From the NCBI GenBank assembly GCA_963921335.3, contig CAWUFC020000002.1:620001-684000 (forward strand): a stretch of DNA of 64,000 nt, given 5' to 3'. This stretch comes from CAWUFC02 sp963921335. Its GTDB lineage: Bacteria > Pseudomonadota > Gammaproteobacteria > Pseudomonadales > Halieaceae. This document shows positions 7,297-16,852 of this stretch, one piece after another; within the stretch, counting starts at the first letter, position 1; the number at the start of each line of letters is the position of its first letter. The notes under the pieces are model-generated. The model had not been told where the DNA came from. It searched no databases and saw only the letters and a list, made by a program, of their open reading frames with translations. Both the position numbers and the translations under genes were made by a program.

Positions 7297-8999
7297 CAGA
7301 ACAGGCTATACAACTGGGCCAAAGGTAGCACCTCAGCCGGCTCGCAGGTCAGCAGTTCACCGTCAGCTCGTACCTCATAGGTTTGCGCATCAACCGTGAT
7401 CTTGGGCATCCAGGCATTGTGAATCATATCGGCCTTACTGATGTTGCGCGTATTACGGCAGGCCACGATGCGTCGACCCAGGCCCAACTGGTCCGCTATA
7501 CCTGCGTCCACCGCGGCTTGCGAGGCAAACGAAATGGACGTTGCACGCGGGGCATCACCAAAGCCCCCAAACATCATCCGGTAGTGCACCGGCTGAGGTG
7601 TGGGTATCGAGGCATTCGGGTCACCCATCGGTGCGGCCGCGATAAAGCCGCCTTTGATAATCATCGAAGGTTTAATACCGAAAAAGGCGGGTTTCCAGAG
7701 CACCAGGTCCGCCAGCTTACCCACTTCAACTGAACCCACTTCATCGGCAATACCATGGGTAATAGCGGGGTTAATGGTGTACTTGGCCACGTAGCGTCGG
7801 GCGCGGAAGTTATCCATCCGCTCGTTATCTTCATCGAGGGCACCGCGCTGCACCTTCATTTTGTGAGCTGTCTGCCAGGTTCGCGTAATCACTTCCCCCA
7901 CCCGGCCCATAGCCTGTGAATCAGAAGCGATCATGCTGAAGGCACCCAGGTCATGAAAGATATCCTCCGCCGCAATCGTCTCCTTGCGAATGCGTGAATC
8001 GGCAAAAGCCACATCCTCCGGAATTGAGGAATCCAAGTGGTGACACACCATCAGCATGTCCAGATGCTCATCGACAGTATTGACCGTGTAAGGCCTTGTT
8101 GGGTTGGTAGACGATGGCAGAACGTTGGGTTCAGCACAGGCTTTGATGATGTCGGGCGCGTGCCCGCCCCCTGCGCCCTCGGTGTGATAGGTGTGAATGA
8201 CCCGGCCTTTAAACGCTGCCAACGTATCGTCGACAAAACCCGACTCATTGAGTGTGTCGGTATGAATCGCCACCTGCACATCGTACTTTTCAGCAGCACT
8301 CAGGCAGGTATCAATCGCCGCAGGTGTCGTGCCCCAGTCCTCATGCAGCTTAAGACCACATGCACCCGCTTCCAACTGCTCATCCAGTGCTGTTCGCAGA
8401 CTGGCGTTGCCCTTGCCGAGAAAACCCAGGTTCATCGGCAGGTTATCGGTGGATTTCAGCATCATGCCAATGTTCCAGGGCCCGGGTGTGCAGGTCGTGG
8501 CATTTGTACCCGTCGCGGGCCCCGTGCCGCCACCCAGCATGGTAGTCACACCGCTCATGAGTGCCTCTTCGATCTGCTGTGGGCAGATGAAATGAATATG
8601 GGCATCAATGCCGCCAGCGGTGAGTATCTGGCCCTCTCCGGCGATGACCTCGGTACCGGGGCCGATCAGTATCGTGACGTCATCCTGCACATCGGGGTTC
8701 CCCGCTTTGCCTATGCCTGCGATGCGACCATCCTTGATGCCGATATCTGCCTTCACAATGCCCCAGTGATCCAGAATCAGCGCATTGGTAATGACTGTAT
8801 CTGCTGCATCCTTGCAACTGGCCTGACTCTGGCCCATACCGTCGCGAACGACCTTGCCGCCGCCAAACTTTACTTCGTCACCATAGCGGGTAAAGTCTTT
8901 CTCCACCTCGATCACCAGCGCCGTATCGCCGAGCCGCACCCGGTCACCCGTGGTGGGGCCAAACATGGAGGCATAGGTTGCTCTATCCATCGTTGCCAT
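7296..8999 (-). CDS. ureC: Urease subunit alpha UreC
   Basis: 567 residues, full length for the catalytic subunit of a bacterial three-subunit urease (urea + water to ammonia and carbamate). Visible active-site elements are HIHFICPQQ (nickel-ligating HxH), GLKLHEDWG with the lysine that is carbamylated, HTDTLNE, HTYHTEGAGGGHAPD and the flap around VCHHLD. The start, MATMDRATYASMFGPTTGDRVRLGD, is canonical. It begins 1 nt after the ureB stop. No frameshift or missing ligand is seen. Confidence 0.99.
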   Translation of the reverse strand: MATMDRATYASMFGPTTGDRVRLGDTALVIEVEKDFTRYGDEVKFGGGKVVRDGMGQSQASCKDAADTVITNALILDHWGIVKADIGIKDGRIAGIGKAGNPDVQDDVTILIGPGTEVIAGEGQILTAGGIDAHIHFICPQQIEEALMSGVTTMLGGGTGPATGTNATTCTPGPWNIGMMLKSTDNLPMNLGFLGKGNASLRTALDEQLEAGACGLKLHEDWGTTPAAIDTCLSAAEKYDVQVAIHTDTLNESGFVDDTLAAFKGRVIHTYHTEGAGGGHAPDIIKACAEPNVLPSSTNPTRPYTVNTVDEHLDMLMVCHHLDSSIPEDVAFADSRIRKETIAAEDIFHDLGAFSMIASDSQAMGRVGEVITRTWQTAHKMKVQRGALDEDNERMDNFRARRYVAKYTINPAITHGIADEVGSVEVGKLADLVLWKPAFFGIKPSMIIKGGFIAAAPMGDPNASIPTPQPVHYRMMFGGFGDAPRATSISFASQAAVDAGIADQLGLGRRIVACRNTRNISKADMIHNAWMPKITVDAQTYEVRADGELLTCEPAEVLPLAQLYSLF

Positions 9000-9000
9000 C

Positions 9001-9324
9001 TCAGGAACCTCCGTCCAGTTTGCCCATCACGTCGCCGCGAAAGCCATAGACTTCGCGCTTGCCTGCATAGGCAACTAACTCAACATCGCGATCCTGGCCA
9101 GGCTCAAACCTTACGGCCGTACCTGAGGCGATATTAAGGCGAAAGCCTCGCGCAGCCTGGCGATCAAATTCCAGCGCTGGATTGGTCTCATAAAAATGAT
9201 AGTGCGAGCCCACCTGCACAGGACGATCGCCGGTATTCTTGACCTTCAGCGTCACGGTCTCGCGACCTTCGTTGAGGACAATGTCGCCCTCTGCCGGGAA
9301 TATTTCTCCTGGTTTCATCGCCAT
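9001..9324 (-). CDS. ureB: Urease subunit beta UreB
   Basis: 107 residues, usual length for UreB. It starts MKPGEIFPAEGDIVLNEGR after a short MA extension and has the conserved GDRPVQVGSHYHFYETNPAL and GTAVRFEPGQ segments. It is a structural subunit of the (UreABC)3 complex. Only 4 nt separate it from ureA. Confidence 0.98.
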   Translation of the reverse strand: MAMKPGEIFPAEGDIVLNEGRETVTLKVKNTGDRPVQVGSHYHFYETNPALEFDRQAARGFRLNIASGTAVRFEPGQDRDVELVAYAGKREVYGFRGDVMGKLDGGS

Positions 9325-9328
9325 GTCC

Positions 9329-9631
9329 TCAATTAATGGGGTCGTGCACAGTGACTAATTTGGTGCCGTCGGGAAACGTGGCCTCAACCTGCACTTCCTG
9401 CAGCATATCGGGCACACCGTCCATGACCTGATCCGCGCTGAGTATGGTTTTGCCATAGCTCATTAGCTCAGCCACCGTCTTACCGTCACGGGCACCTTCC
9501 ATGATTTCGAGGGTGAGGTAGGCCACCGCCTCGGGGTAGTTCAATTTCAAACCGCGATTAAGTCGACGCTCGGCCAGTAAGGCCGCGGTGACAACCAATA
9601 ACTTGTCCTTTTCTCTTGGCAGTAATTCCCT
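9329..9631 (-). CDS. ureA: Urease subunit gamma UreA with apparent AGG in place of the start codon
   Basis: The conserved reading frame matches UreA over exactly 100 residues, from the expected N-terminus (x-ELLPREKDKLLVVTAALLAERR) to VTVHDPIN. The codon where family members have ATG, at 9631-9629, reads AGG. A good Shine-Dalgarno sequence, CAGGGA, lies 7 nt upstream of it, exactly where it should be for a start at that codon, and an in-frame TAG closes the frame five codons further up. The first conventional start in frame is TTG at 9598, which would remove 11 conserved residues. The simplest reading is one T-to-G substitution or a sequencing error. UreA is a structural subunit of urease. 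Confidence 0.93.
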   Translation of the reverse strand, partial: RELLPREKDKLLVVTAALLAERRLNRGLKLNYPEAVAYLTLEIMEGARDGKTVAELMSYGKTILSADQVMDGVPDMLQEVQVEATFPDGTKLVTVHDPIN

Positions 9632-9654
9632 ATAACGTTCCCTGTACTATCAGG

Positions 9655-10524
9655 TTAACCAGATTCTGGGGGGCAGGCTTTCCTGCCAAGTAACAGTGGA
9701 CGCAGCTGCTGCCACCAACTTACAAATAGTGCTCGTGCTGTTTCGGCACTTTCGCCGAGGTAACGCCCAACGATCAAATCGCCCACCCGGGAGACACCCG
9801 CTGAGGATGACAAACTCATGGCGGTGATGGCATCCCGCAATTGCATTAGCTGCTCATCTGTCAGCGGCTCGGTAAACGGACCCATCACGAAAAAACCGGA
9901 TACGGGTGCGGACTGAAATCCAGCCCGTGCATGCAGCACCGCGCGACTGCGATCGCTGATCTCCAAACGATCTATAAATAGCGGCCGGCAGGCGCGAGAA
10001 ACACAGTATCGCTGTAAAAAACTGCCTTTAGCGAACGACTCGTTTGAGGCCGGCAAACCCAGGCTGGTCACTTCCCAGCAGGCAAGGCTTGCTCCCTCGG
10101 CCAGTTGGATATGTGTATCAGCGCAGAGGCGAGCGTCGTTAAATACGATGGTTTCAAGGGGAAACCACTCGAGACTGGCACCGGCAGCCACCTGCAAGCG
10201 ATTAACCTGGCGCTGGGCAAGCTTATCCGGCCGCGCTCGGTAGGCCCGGGCGGCACCGGGCGTGGTGATCAGGGCGGCGCTCACCTCTCCGATGTTAACG
10301 TTAATCTCAAGTTCATCCCCAGAGACAATCCCGCCAGGTGGATGCAGCAAATACACGTGTGCCAGATCATCCCCTTCAGGATAAAAAGGCTTTTGCACAT
10401 ACAGCGGACCCTTGTGCTGACTGGCGACCAGACGGGTTTTTTCACGCTTGTACTGCAGATCCAGAGAGAGTTGAGCTTGCCAAACGGGTGACTCCTCAAT
10501 CTCTCGACTGAAAGGCAGATTCAC
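9655..10524 (-). CDS. ureD: Urease accessory protein UreD
   Basis: 289 residues with GTG start at 10524. The UreD/UreH pattern is clear: VQKPFYPEG, YLLHPPGGIVSGDELEI, TTPGAARAYR and LEWFPLETIVFNDAR. UreD forms a tunnel-containing complex with UreF and UreG on the urease apoprotein and carries nickel to the active site. It overlaps the stop of the upstream small gene by 4 nt (GTGA), which suggests that gene belongs to the operon. Confidence 0.95.
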   Translation of the reverse strand: MNLPFSREIEESPVWQAQLSLDLQYKREKTRLVASQHKGPLYVQKPFYPEGDDLAHVYLLHPPGGIVSGDELEINVNIGEVSAALITTPGAARAYRARPDKLAQRQVNRLQVAAGASLEWFPLETIVFNDARLCADTHIQLAEGASLACWEVTSLGLPASNESFAKGSFLQRYCVSRACRPLFIDRLEISDRSRAVLHARAGFQSAPVSGFFVMGPFTEPLTDEQLMQLRDAITAMSLSSSAGVSRVGDLIVGRYLGESAETARALFVSWWQQLRPLLLGRKACPPESG

Positions 10525-10745
10525 CGCAAACGGCGTTTGGCGACAGCGGCCTTCCGTGCGGGTGATGCCAGAAGTGCCACCACCATTACCCCTGCCACAA
10601 GCAGCAGGGCGGGGCCAAAATGATCGACCTGGGACCAGAAGTGCATCAAAAATGCCCAGGCATCAGTGCTGTGGGCGCCACCGTGAGCATGAACCGCCGA
10701 AGGGACAATCAATAGAAGAACAAGTACTGACAAGAATTTGCGCAT
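10521..10745 (-). CDS. Small secreted/membrane protein leading the urease operon
   Basis: 74 residues from the ATG at 10745, which has an AGG about 7 nt upstream; a longer in-frame start at 10775 has no support. The N-terminus is a signal peptide ending AVHAHGG, giving a mature protein beginning with a His-containing segment (HGGAH), one transmembrane helix (roughly residues 44-62, ALLLVAGVMVVALLA) and a basic tail (KAAVAKRRLR). I do not recognise a family; it is far too short for the HupE/UreJ nickel permeases although its start resembles theirs. It overlaps ureD by 4 nt and is the first gene of the urease operon. Confidence 0.65.
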   Translation of the reverse strand: MRKFLSVLVLLLIVPSAVHAHGGAHSTDAWAFLMHFWSQVDHFGPALLLVAGVMVVALLASPARKAAVAKRRLR

Positions 10746-10877
10746 AAAGAACCTACAACAAGCGTTAATCGACAACAGGTACTGAGCACTAATTTATACA
10801 GCCTTGCCTATCGTAATGGAAGCGGCAACGGCCGTGGAGCCATACGCGAGCTGGCTTTAAGGTGAAACTGTGGTGCT

Positions 10878-11783
10878 TTAGGGACTCAACGGATGCGCCT
10901 GGTGCCAGTGTCTGGCGATATCGATGCGGCGTGTTACCCAGACATCCTCGAAGCTTTGAACATAGTCGAGGAATTTCGCCAGTGCTGCCGCCCTGCCCGG
11001 TCGCCCCGCAAGGCGACAGTGAAGCCCTACACTCATCATCTTTGGTGCCACCTTGCCTTCGTCGTACAACACATCGAAGCTGTCCTTCAAATAGGCAAAA
11101 AACTGATCCCCGGAGTTAAACCCCTGGTTGGTGGCAAAGCGCATGTCGTTGGCATCAAGGGTATAGGGCACAATCAGGTAAGGCGTGTCGTAGTCGGTCA
11201 CCCAGTAAGGCAGGTCATCGGCGTAGGAATCGGCGTCATAGAGAAAACCACCTGCTTCATGCACAAGGTCACGTGTATTGGGACTGGTTCGACCTGTATA
11301 CCACCCCAAAGGCCTTTCACCAGTCACCCGGGTATGAAGCTCAATGGCTTCCGCAATATGCGCCCGCTCTTCTTCCAGCGGCACATCCTGGTAATTAATC
11401 CACTTCAGTCCGTGAGAGGCGATCTCCCAATCAGCGTCCTGCATGGCCTGCACGGCACCCGGGTTTTTCGCCAGGGCAGTGGCAACGCCATAGACAGTGA
11501 CCGGCATAGCACGCGAGGTAAACAGGCGGTGCAATCGCCAAAAACCTGCGCGGCTACCGTACTCGTAGATGGACTCCATACTCATATGACGAGCGCCTTG
11601 AAAAGACTGGGCGCCGATAATCTCAGACAGAAAAGCCTCGGAGCCTTCGTTACCATGAAGAATGCAATTCTCGCCACCCTCCTCGTAATTAATCACGAAC
11701 TGCAAGGCCAAACGCTGGCCTTCAGGCCAGACGCTTGAAGGGGTGTGCTCACCATAACCGACAAAATCACGCGTATTGTTCAT
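10878..11783 (-). CDS. puuE: PuuE-type allantoinase (polysaccharide deacetylase family)
   Basis: 301 residues from the ATG at 11783. It matches the cofactor-independent allantoinase PuuE: RDFVGYGEHTP at the N-terminus, then FVINYEEGGENCILHG, GSRAGFWRL, EIASHGLKWINYQ, and GWYTGRTSPNTRDL with LYDADSYADDLPYW. PuuE opens the allantoin ring to allantoate in purine catabolism. No allantoicase or ureidoglycolate enzyme is in the window, so the rest of the pathway must be elsewhere, or this copy may act on a related cyclic ureide. Its neighbours are urease and a LuxR regulator, which fits a role in releasing nitrogen from ureides. Confidence 0.85.
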   Translation of the reverse strand: MNNTRDFVGYGEHTPSSVWPEGQRLALQFVINYEEGGENCILHGNEGSEAFLSEIIGAQSFQGARHMSMESIYEYGSRAGFWRLHRLFTSRAMPVTVYGVATALAKNPGAVQAMQDADWEIASHGLKWINYQDVPLEEERAHIAEAIELHTRVTGERPLGWYTGRTSPNTRDLVHEAGGFLYDADSYADDLPYWVTDYDTPYLIVPYTLDANDMRFATNQGFNSGDQFFAYLKDSFDVLYDEGKVAPKMMSVGLHCRLAGRPGRAAALAKFLDYVQSFEDVWVTRRIDIARHWHQAHPLSP

Positions 11784-11903
11784 AGCTATCAACTGCTTCT
11801 CAATTGAGTATAAGAACTGATATGGAGTGTAACGCAGGAGAGAACACTGGTTGTGGTGCTGTGTGATCTCCAAAGTCTATCAAGCGCGGAAAACCTCGAG
11901 TAC

Positions 11904-12740
11904 CTAAGCACTTCTCGCCGAGTAGGCCACTAAGGGGTCGCCAGGCTTATTGGCGCCTGCACATTGCAATGAATCCAGAAACAATCGAAAAAGCTCATTT
12001 TGAGAAGATACGTCCAGTTTCGCGTAGGCATTTTTACGGTGCAATTTGACGGTATTACCCGATATATCGAGACGATCGGAAATCATCTGAGTGGAATAGC
12101 CCTTCAAAATAAGGCGAACCACCTCAAGCTCTCGATCAGTCAAAAGGGAGGTACCAAAGTGCTCGAGCACTTCAAAAACTTCTCTGTGCAGTCCGCCGTT
12201 CTCTTGATGCGCCTCCGGCGTACAGCCTTGCCAAAACTGTCCCACGAGCGCACCAATCAAACGCTCCAGTTGCACCAGATTGGCTTTATCCTGATCTGTA
12301 AACGCAAACTCCTCGCGATGTCCCAACGCTATGTTGATGAATACATCATCAGCGCAAGTGAATACGTAGCCTACCTCGTCACGATATAGGGAATGAGAGT
12401 AGTAGTCGCGGTAAAGCTGGCTTTCGCTGTAGCCGTTAGGAACGATCTCTTTGAAATCATAATATCCCCACTCCTTGCGCTCCGCCCGCTGCACACAAGG
12501 ATCCAGAATATAGGCGCCATTTATGTAGGTCTCGTGCAAGAGCTTTCTCTCTTCTGGGTCAAGCCCGGAATACGTCAATACAGGCGCCTGACGAGACTGA
12601 AACAACAGCACCGAGATGCCATCAAATGCGACGAAAGCACCCAGATAGTCGTCTAAACGTGGCCAGAACAGCGCTGCGTCGCGCTGAGCATCAATCACAC
12701 TGGCCAGCAAATCGGCGCGCTGTGCTATTTGATCAGACAT
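11904..12740 (-). CDS. LuxR family transcriptional regulator
   Basis: 278 residues. The C-terminal ~65 residues are a LuxR/GerE helix-turn-helix: LTDRELEVVRLILKGYSTQMISDRLDIS followed by TVKLHRKNAYAKLDV. The N-terminal 190 residues are not a receiver domain (no phosphorylatable Asp pattern) and do not show the autoinducer-binding signature, so the input is unknown. It is divergent from the aminotransferase gene, with a palindrome in the shared 210-bp promoter region, and lies 120 nt downstream of the puuE start on the same strand. Confidence 0.9.
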   Translation of the reverse strand: MSDQIAQRADLLASVIDAQRDAALFWPRLDDYLGAFVAFDGISVLLFQSRQAPVLTYSGLDPEERKLLHETYINGAYILDPCVQRAERKEWGYYDFKEIVPNGYSESQLYRDYYSHSLYRDEVGYVFTCADDVFINIALGHREEFAFTDQDKANLVQLERLIGALVGQFWQGCTPEAHQENGGLHREVFEVLEHFGTSLLTDRELEVVRLILKGYSTQMISDRLDISGNTVKLHRKNAYAKLDVSSQNELFRLFLDSLQCAGANKPGDPLVAYSARSA

Positions 12741-12818
12741 TTAGTATGACGACGAAGGGCAATCATTTTCGAAATCTCGTTCGACTTCCAAGGTAACTCG
12801 CGCGACAGCTTAACAATG

Positions 12819-12834
12819 CTACCCCATAGGGTAG
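12819..12834. promoter_or_regulatory. Candidate LuxR-type operator
   Basis: CTACCC at 12819-12824 and GGGTAG at 12829-12834 form a perfect 6-bp inverted repeat with a 4-bp spacer (CATA), in the 210-bp gap between the luxR gene and the divergent aminotransferase gene. Assignment to the neighbouring LuxR protein rests on position and symmetry only. Confidence 0.4.
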
Positions 12835-12950
12835 TTCCAAGCGGCCGCGACGGGCAAGAACTATCCATGGGGAGTATGTTTGCGGGGGAGCACTTCTCAT
12901 ATGATCGCTGCAAAGTCTCAATCGCTTCTTACCCTTAAGAGATCAAAGCA

Positions 12951-14365
12951 GTGAAAGCACAGGACAGCCCAGATACACAAACCATTATTGAACTCGACCG
13001 CAAACACGTTCTGCATCCCATGCACGGCTTTGATCTTATCAACGACGAGGGCGCACTCCCTATCGCGCGTGCAGAGGGTGCCTATATCTTCGATACCGAT
13101 GACAACCGCTACCTGGATGCCGTAGGCGGCATGTGGTGCACCAATATCGGTACCGGTCGCAAAGAGATGGCGGATGCTATTGCGGCGCAGGTTATGAAGT
13201 GCAGCTATTCCAACCTGTTTGTCGACATGACGAATGACGTTGCCGTGCAGCTGTCTGCGAAACTGGCCGAACTGGCGCCGGGCGACCTGAATCATGTTTT
13301 TCTGACCTGCGGCGGTTCAACAGCTAACGATAACGCCTTTCGTCTGGTTCAGTTCTATAACAGCTGCCGCGGCAAACCAGAGAAGAAGGCGATTATCACG
13401 AGAAAAGACTCCTATCATGGAACTACCCTCTTGACGATGTCTCTGGGCGGAAAGGATCTGGACCGCTGTGATGAGTTTGCCTATCTCGACAGCGACGGCC
13501 TGAACGCAATACACAACCACAAGATCAGCTCACCCAATCACTACCGCTATGGCGGTGACTTGTCAGAAGAAGAGTTCGCTGAACAGCTCTATGGGGAGTT
13601 CAGCGACAAGATTACCGAACTCGGCGGGCCGGAAAAGGTCGCGGCCTTCCTGGCAGAACCGATCCTGGGAGCCGGCGGCGTCGTCCCGCCACCCGGTAAC
13701 TACATAAAACGCATTTGGGAGTACTGCAAAGAAAACGACATCCTGTACTGGTCCGATGAAGTAGTGACGGGGTTTGGCCGCTGCGGGGAATGGTTCGTGT
13801 CAGAGTCCATGTTTGGCATTCAGCAGGCATTATTGTGGCCGCCAAGGGCCTGAGCTCAGCCTATATACCCATGGGTGCCTGCATTTTTTCGGATGAGATC
13901 TGGAACGTCATTGCAGAAAACGACAAGGGCCGCATGTTTCTCAATGGCTACACCTATTCAGGTCACGCTGTTGGGGCTGCCGCCTGTCTGAAAAACATAG
14001 AAATCATGGAACGCGAGAACATACTCGAACATGTGAGAGAAATGGGTTCGTACTTCATGCAGCAGCTCGAAACCCTGTACGATCTGGAAATTGTTGGGGA
14101 TATTCGCGGAACGCACTTCATGGCCTGCGTCGAGTTCGTGAAAAACCCAGATACCAAAGAGACTTTTCCGATAGAGCTAGACATCGGAAAACTGGTATCC
14201 AAATACGCAGATGCCATGGGTTTGCTGGTGCGGCCGATCGTCAATCTGAACGTTATGTCGCCACCACTCATACTCGAGAAACATGAGTGCGATTTTATTG
14301 TTGCCACCCTGCGCAAAGCCATCGAACAGGCGACGCAACAGTTAAAGGCGGATGGACAGCTCTAA
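12951..14365 (+). pseudogene. Class III aminotransferase, interrupted by a 1-nt frameshift
   Basis: GTG start at 12951 preceded by AAGAG. The first frame runs to CGEWFVSESMFGIQ and the second resumes at IIVAAKGLSSAYIPMGA, which carries the pyridoxal-phosphate lysine (codon 13844-13846). The family expects two residues between GIQ and IIVAAKG, but only five bases (13824-13828) are present, so one base is missing; CAGC(C)AGGC would restore Q-P-G. Joined, the protein is about 471 residues, normal for omega-amino acid:pyruvate or polyamine aminotransferases. Other motifs are GGSTANDNAFRL, SYHGTTLLTMSL, WSDEVVTGFGRCG and NGYTYSGHAVGAAA. It is transcribed away from luxR. The lesion could be sequencing error or true inactivation. 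Confidence 0.85.
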
Positions 14366-14494
14366 GATCCGCCCAACCTGATTAGCACACCTATCTAAAA
14401 ATAATCACAAATTCTCCTGAATAAATCCCCGGGGCTGAACACCTTCGCGCAGCTCCAAAACACAATAACTTCTTATACAGAGCAAACCCGCAAT

Positions 14495-16765
14495 ATGAAG
14501 ACCCTTACCAGAAACATGGGCAACAAGCCTTTTTTTAAAAGGAATGCGCTCAGTCGTGCAATCATTGCCTCGACGCTGGCATCAGGCGCAATTTCAGCAC
14601 CGCAGACCATGGCGCAAGGCTCGTCAGCACTGATGGAAGAAGTGCTGGTTGTATCCCGAAAACGCAGTGCCGCAGAGTCTGCGCAGGATGTTCCGCTTGC
14701 CATCAATGCCTATGGCACCCAACAGCTGGACGCTATGTTTGTTAAAAATCTTGGCGATCTTAGCTACACCACACCAAACGTCCAACTCGAGGCCGTGGGT
14801 ACCTTCCCCGGAGTTCAAAACTTCTCCTTCCGGGGCCAGGGCATCAACTCCTCTATTCCATCGGTTGACCCAACGGTAGGCACGTTCATCGACGGTATGT
14901 ACCTGGGCGTCACCTTTGGCGTGGTGCTGGACATGTTTGACCTGGAATCCGTAGAAATTCTGCGTGGACCTCAGGGCGTTCTGTTTGGAAGAAACGTTAC
15001 CGGTGGTGCCGTAAACATACACACAGCCTTACCCGGAGATGAATTTGAAGCAAAAGTAAAAGTGGCTGGCACCGACCACGAGCAATACACCCTGGCAGGA
15101 TCTGTGTCCTTCCCCGTCGGTGACAAAGTCTCAGGCAAGCTGGTGGCTTACTATGATGAGGACAAGGGCTATTTTGACAATGACTTCGACGGCAACCTGA
15201 CGCCAGGAGCCTTCTGCTACAACCCGGCTGAGGCAAACAGCGAAGCCGGTGAGCTTGAAACCCAGTTTTTCCGCACCGCCTGGGTCTGGTCAGCAACCGA
15301 TTCGGTGGAACTGATCGCCCGCCTTGAAACGGGCGAGACCGAAGGTCAGGGCGCAGCCTGGACCCGGGTCGACCTGCAACGTGATACCGGCACACTGGAC
15401 GATTTTACGACCACGATGGACGAAGCCGGTCTCACCGAAATTACCTGGGATCAAGCTATTCTCGAAGCCAACATCGACGTCAGCTTCGGTAATGGCACCA
15501 TCACCAATATTCTGGGATGGCGTGAACTTGATGCCTACTCAGTTCCGGACGTCGACGGATTCAGCGCGTCTATTTTCACAGTGCCTGGAGATACCCAACA
15601 GGAACAGATCAGCAACGAGCTGCGCTACGCCGGTTCATTTGTCGACGACCGGCTCACGCTGACAACCGGAATCTATTATTTCGAGCAGGATATTTACTAC
15701 CGCGAAGGCCGCCATATTCAGGGTGACGCGCTGCGCGTGGCGCTGGGTGGTGATATGGACCATGAGACGCTGGGTATCTTCGCCAGCGCTGACTACGACC
15801 TCAGCGACCGCTGGACCCTAACAGCAGGCCTGCGCTACACCGAAGAGAAGAAAGATGCGCGTGTCATCGATAGCACCGACGGGCGCTGCAGCGATCTGGT
15901 GAACTTTAACTGTGTGTTCACCGACCTCAACGATGAGTGGTCCAACTGGACGCCCAAGCTGGGCGTCAACTACCAGCTGACAGACAGTGCAATGCTCTAC
16001 GCCTTCTGGACCAAAGGCTTTCGCAGTGGTGGCGTCAACTTCCGTAACGCAAAGCCAGAGTCTATTGATCCGGGCCCCACCAACGAAGAAGACCAGAACA
16101 GCTTCGAGGTTGGCCTGAAAGCCGACCTGGCTGATGGCCGGGTTCGACTGAACGCCGCTGCTTTCTACAATACTGTAGATGATATGCAGCGAGAGCTGAA
16201 TATCAGCGACCCCGACGTTGTGGTGTTGCAGGGCACGGTCAATGCCGGTGATGCGATCATCAAGGGGTTTGAGGTCGATTTTGTAGCACTGGTTACCGAC
16301 AACTTTACGATTAACGGTTCATTAGGCTACCTGGACGGCGAGTGGGATTATATTAACCCGCTCTACGATCCTGATGTTGGCCCCTCCCTGACCGATCCCG
16401 ACTCGCCTAACTTTGGACGTTTCGTGGGCGACGATCTTCCCCGTTTGTCACCATGGGCCGCGACACTTGGCGCGGCCTACGACTGGAGTCTTGCCAACGG
16501 CGGCACAATAACGCTGCGCGGCAACTATGCCTATCGCGACGAAGCCGCCTATCTGGATAACAACTTCGAGTACTTTGATGAGCAGGAAGAAGTGACCGCG
16601 AGCCTGGATTACCTGACTGAAAACGGCAAGCTGCGCTTGTCGCTGTTTGGCAAGAATCTCAAGGACGAAGCGCGTTGGGGCAACCTCACCCAGGTAAGCT
16701 TTGGCACCATCGGGCCAATGCAGAAGGGACGTCTCATCGGGCTGGAAGCGGAATACCAGTTCTAA
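14495..16765 (+). CDS. TonB-dependent outer-membrane receptor
   Basis: 756 residues with a signal peptide (cleavage near TMAQ, residue 41), a TonB-box-like EEVLVVSRKR, a plug domain with the conserved VEILRGPQGVLFGRNVTGGAVNI, and a 22-strand type barrel ending in EAEYQF with the C-terminal Phe needed for BAM insertion. The substrate is not readable from sequence. It follows the aminotransferase on the same strand after 129 nt and is closed by a strong terminator, so it may be controlled with the LuxR locus. The overall pattern (DVPLAINAYGTQQLD, FRGQGIN) is that of the large marine catabolic receptor group rather than siderophore or B12 receptors. Confidence 0.95.
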   Translation: MKTLTRNMGNKPFFKRNALSRAIIASTLASGAISAPQTMAQGSSALMEEVLVVSRKRSAAESAQDVPLAINAYGTQQLDAMFVKNLGDLSYTTPNVQLEAVGTFPGVQNFSFRGQGINSSIPSVDPTVGTFIDGMYLGVTFGVVLDMFDLESVEILRGPQGVLFGRNVTGGAVNIHTALPGDEFEAKVKVAGTDHEQYTLAGSVSFPVGDKVSGKLVAYYDEDKGYFDNDFDGNLTPGAFCYNPAEANSEAGELETQFFRTAWVWSATDSVELIARLETGETEGQGAAWTRVDLQRDTGTLDDFTTTMDEAGLTEITWDQAILEANIDVSFGNGTITNILGWRELDAYSVPDVDGFSASIFTVPGDTQQEQISNELRYAGSFVDDRLTLTTGIYYFEQDIYYREGRHIQGDALRVALGGDMDHETLGIFASADYDLSDRWTLTAGLRYTEEKKDARVIDSTDGRCSDLVNFNCVFTDLNDEWSNWTPKLGVNYQLTDSAMLYAFWTKGFRSGGVNFRNAKPESIDPGPTNEEDQNSFEVGLKADLADGRVRLNAAAFYNTVDDMQRELNISDPDVVVLQGTVNAGDAIIKGFEVDFVALVTDNFTINGSLGYLDGEWDYINPLYDPDVGPSLTDPDSPNFGRFVGDDLPRLSPWAATLGAAYDWSLANGGTITLRGNYAYRDEAAYLDNNFEYFDEQEEVTASLDYLTENGKLRLSLFGKNLKDEARWGNLTQVSFGTIGPMQKGRLIGLEAEYQF

Positions 16766-16793
16766 AGGTACGGACACAAACGAACGACCCTTT

Positions 16794-16819
16794 GCCGCTC
16801 CTTCGGGGGCGGCTTTTTT
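16794..16819 (+). terminator. Rho-independent terminator after TonB receptor
   Basis: GCCGCTCC and GGGGCGGC form an 8-bp stem (one G-U pair) capped by a TTCG tetraloop and followed by six T. It lies 28 nt after the receptor stop codon. Confidence 0.9.
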
Positions 16820-16852
16820 ATGCCCAAAATATCTCGTCAGCAATAAATATCA

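Noticed and set aside
8037..9137. 366-residue plus-strand ORF opposite ureC/ureB
   Set aside because: Antisense to unambiguous urease genes, with low-complexity His/Arg content typical of shadow frames.
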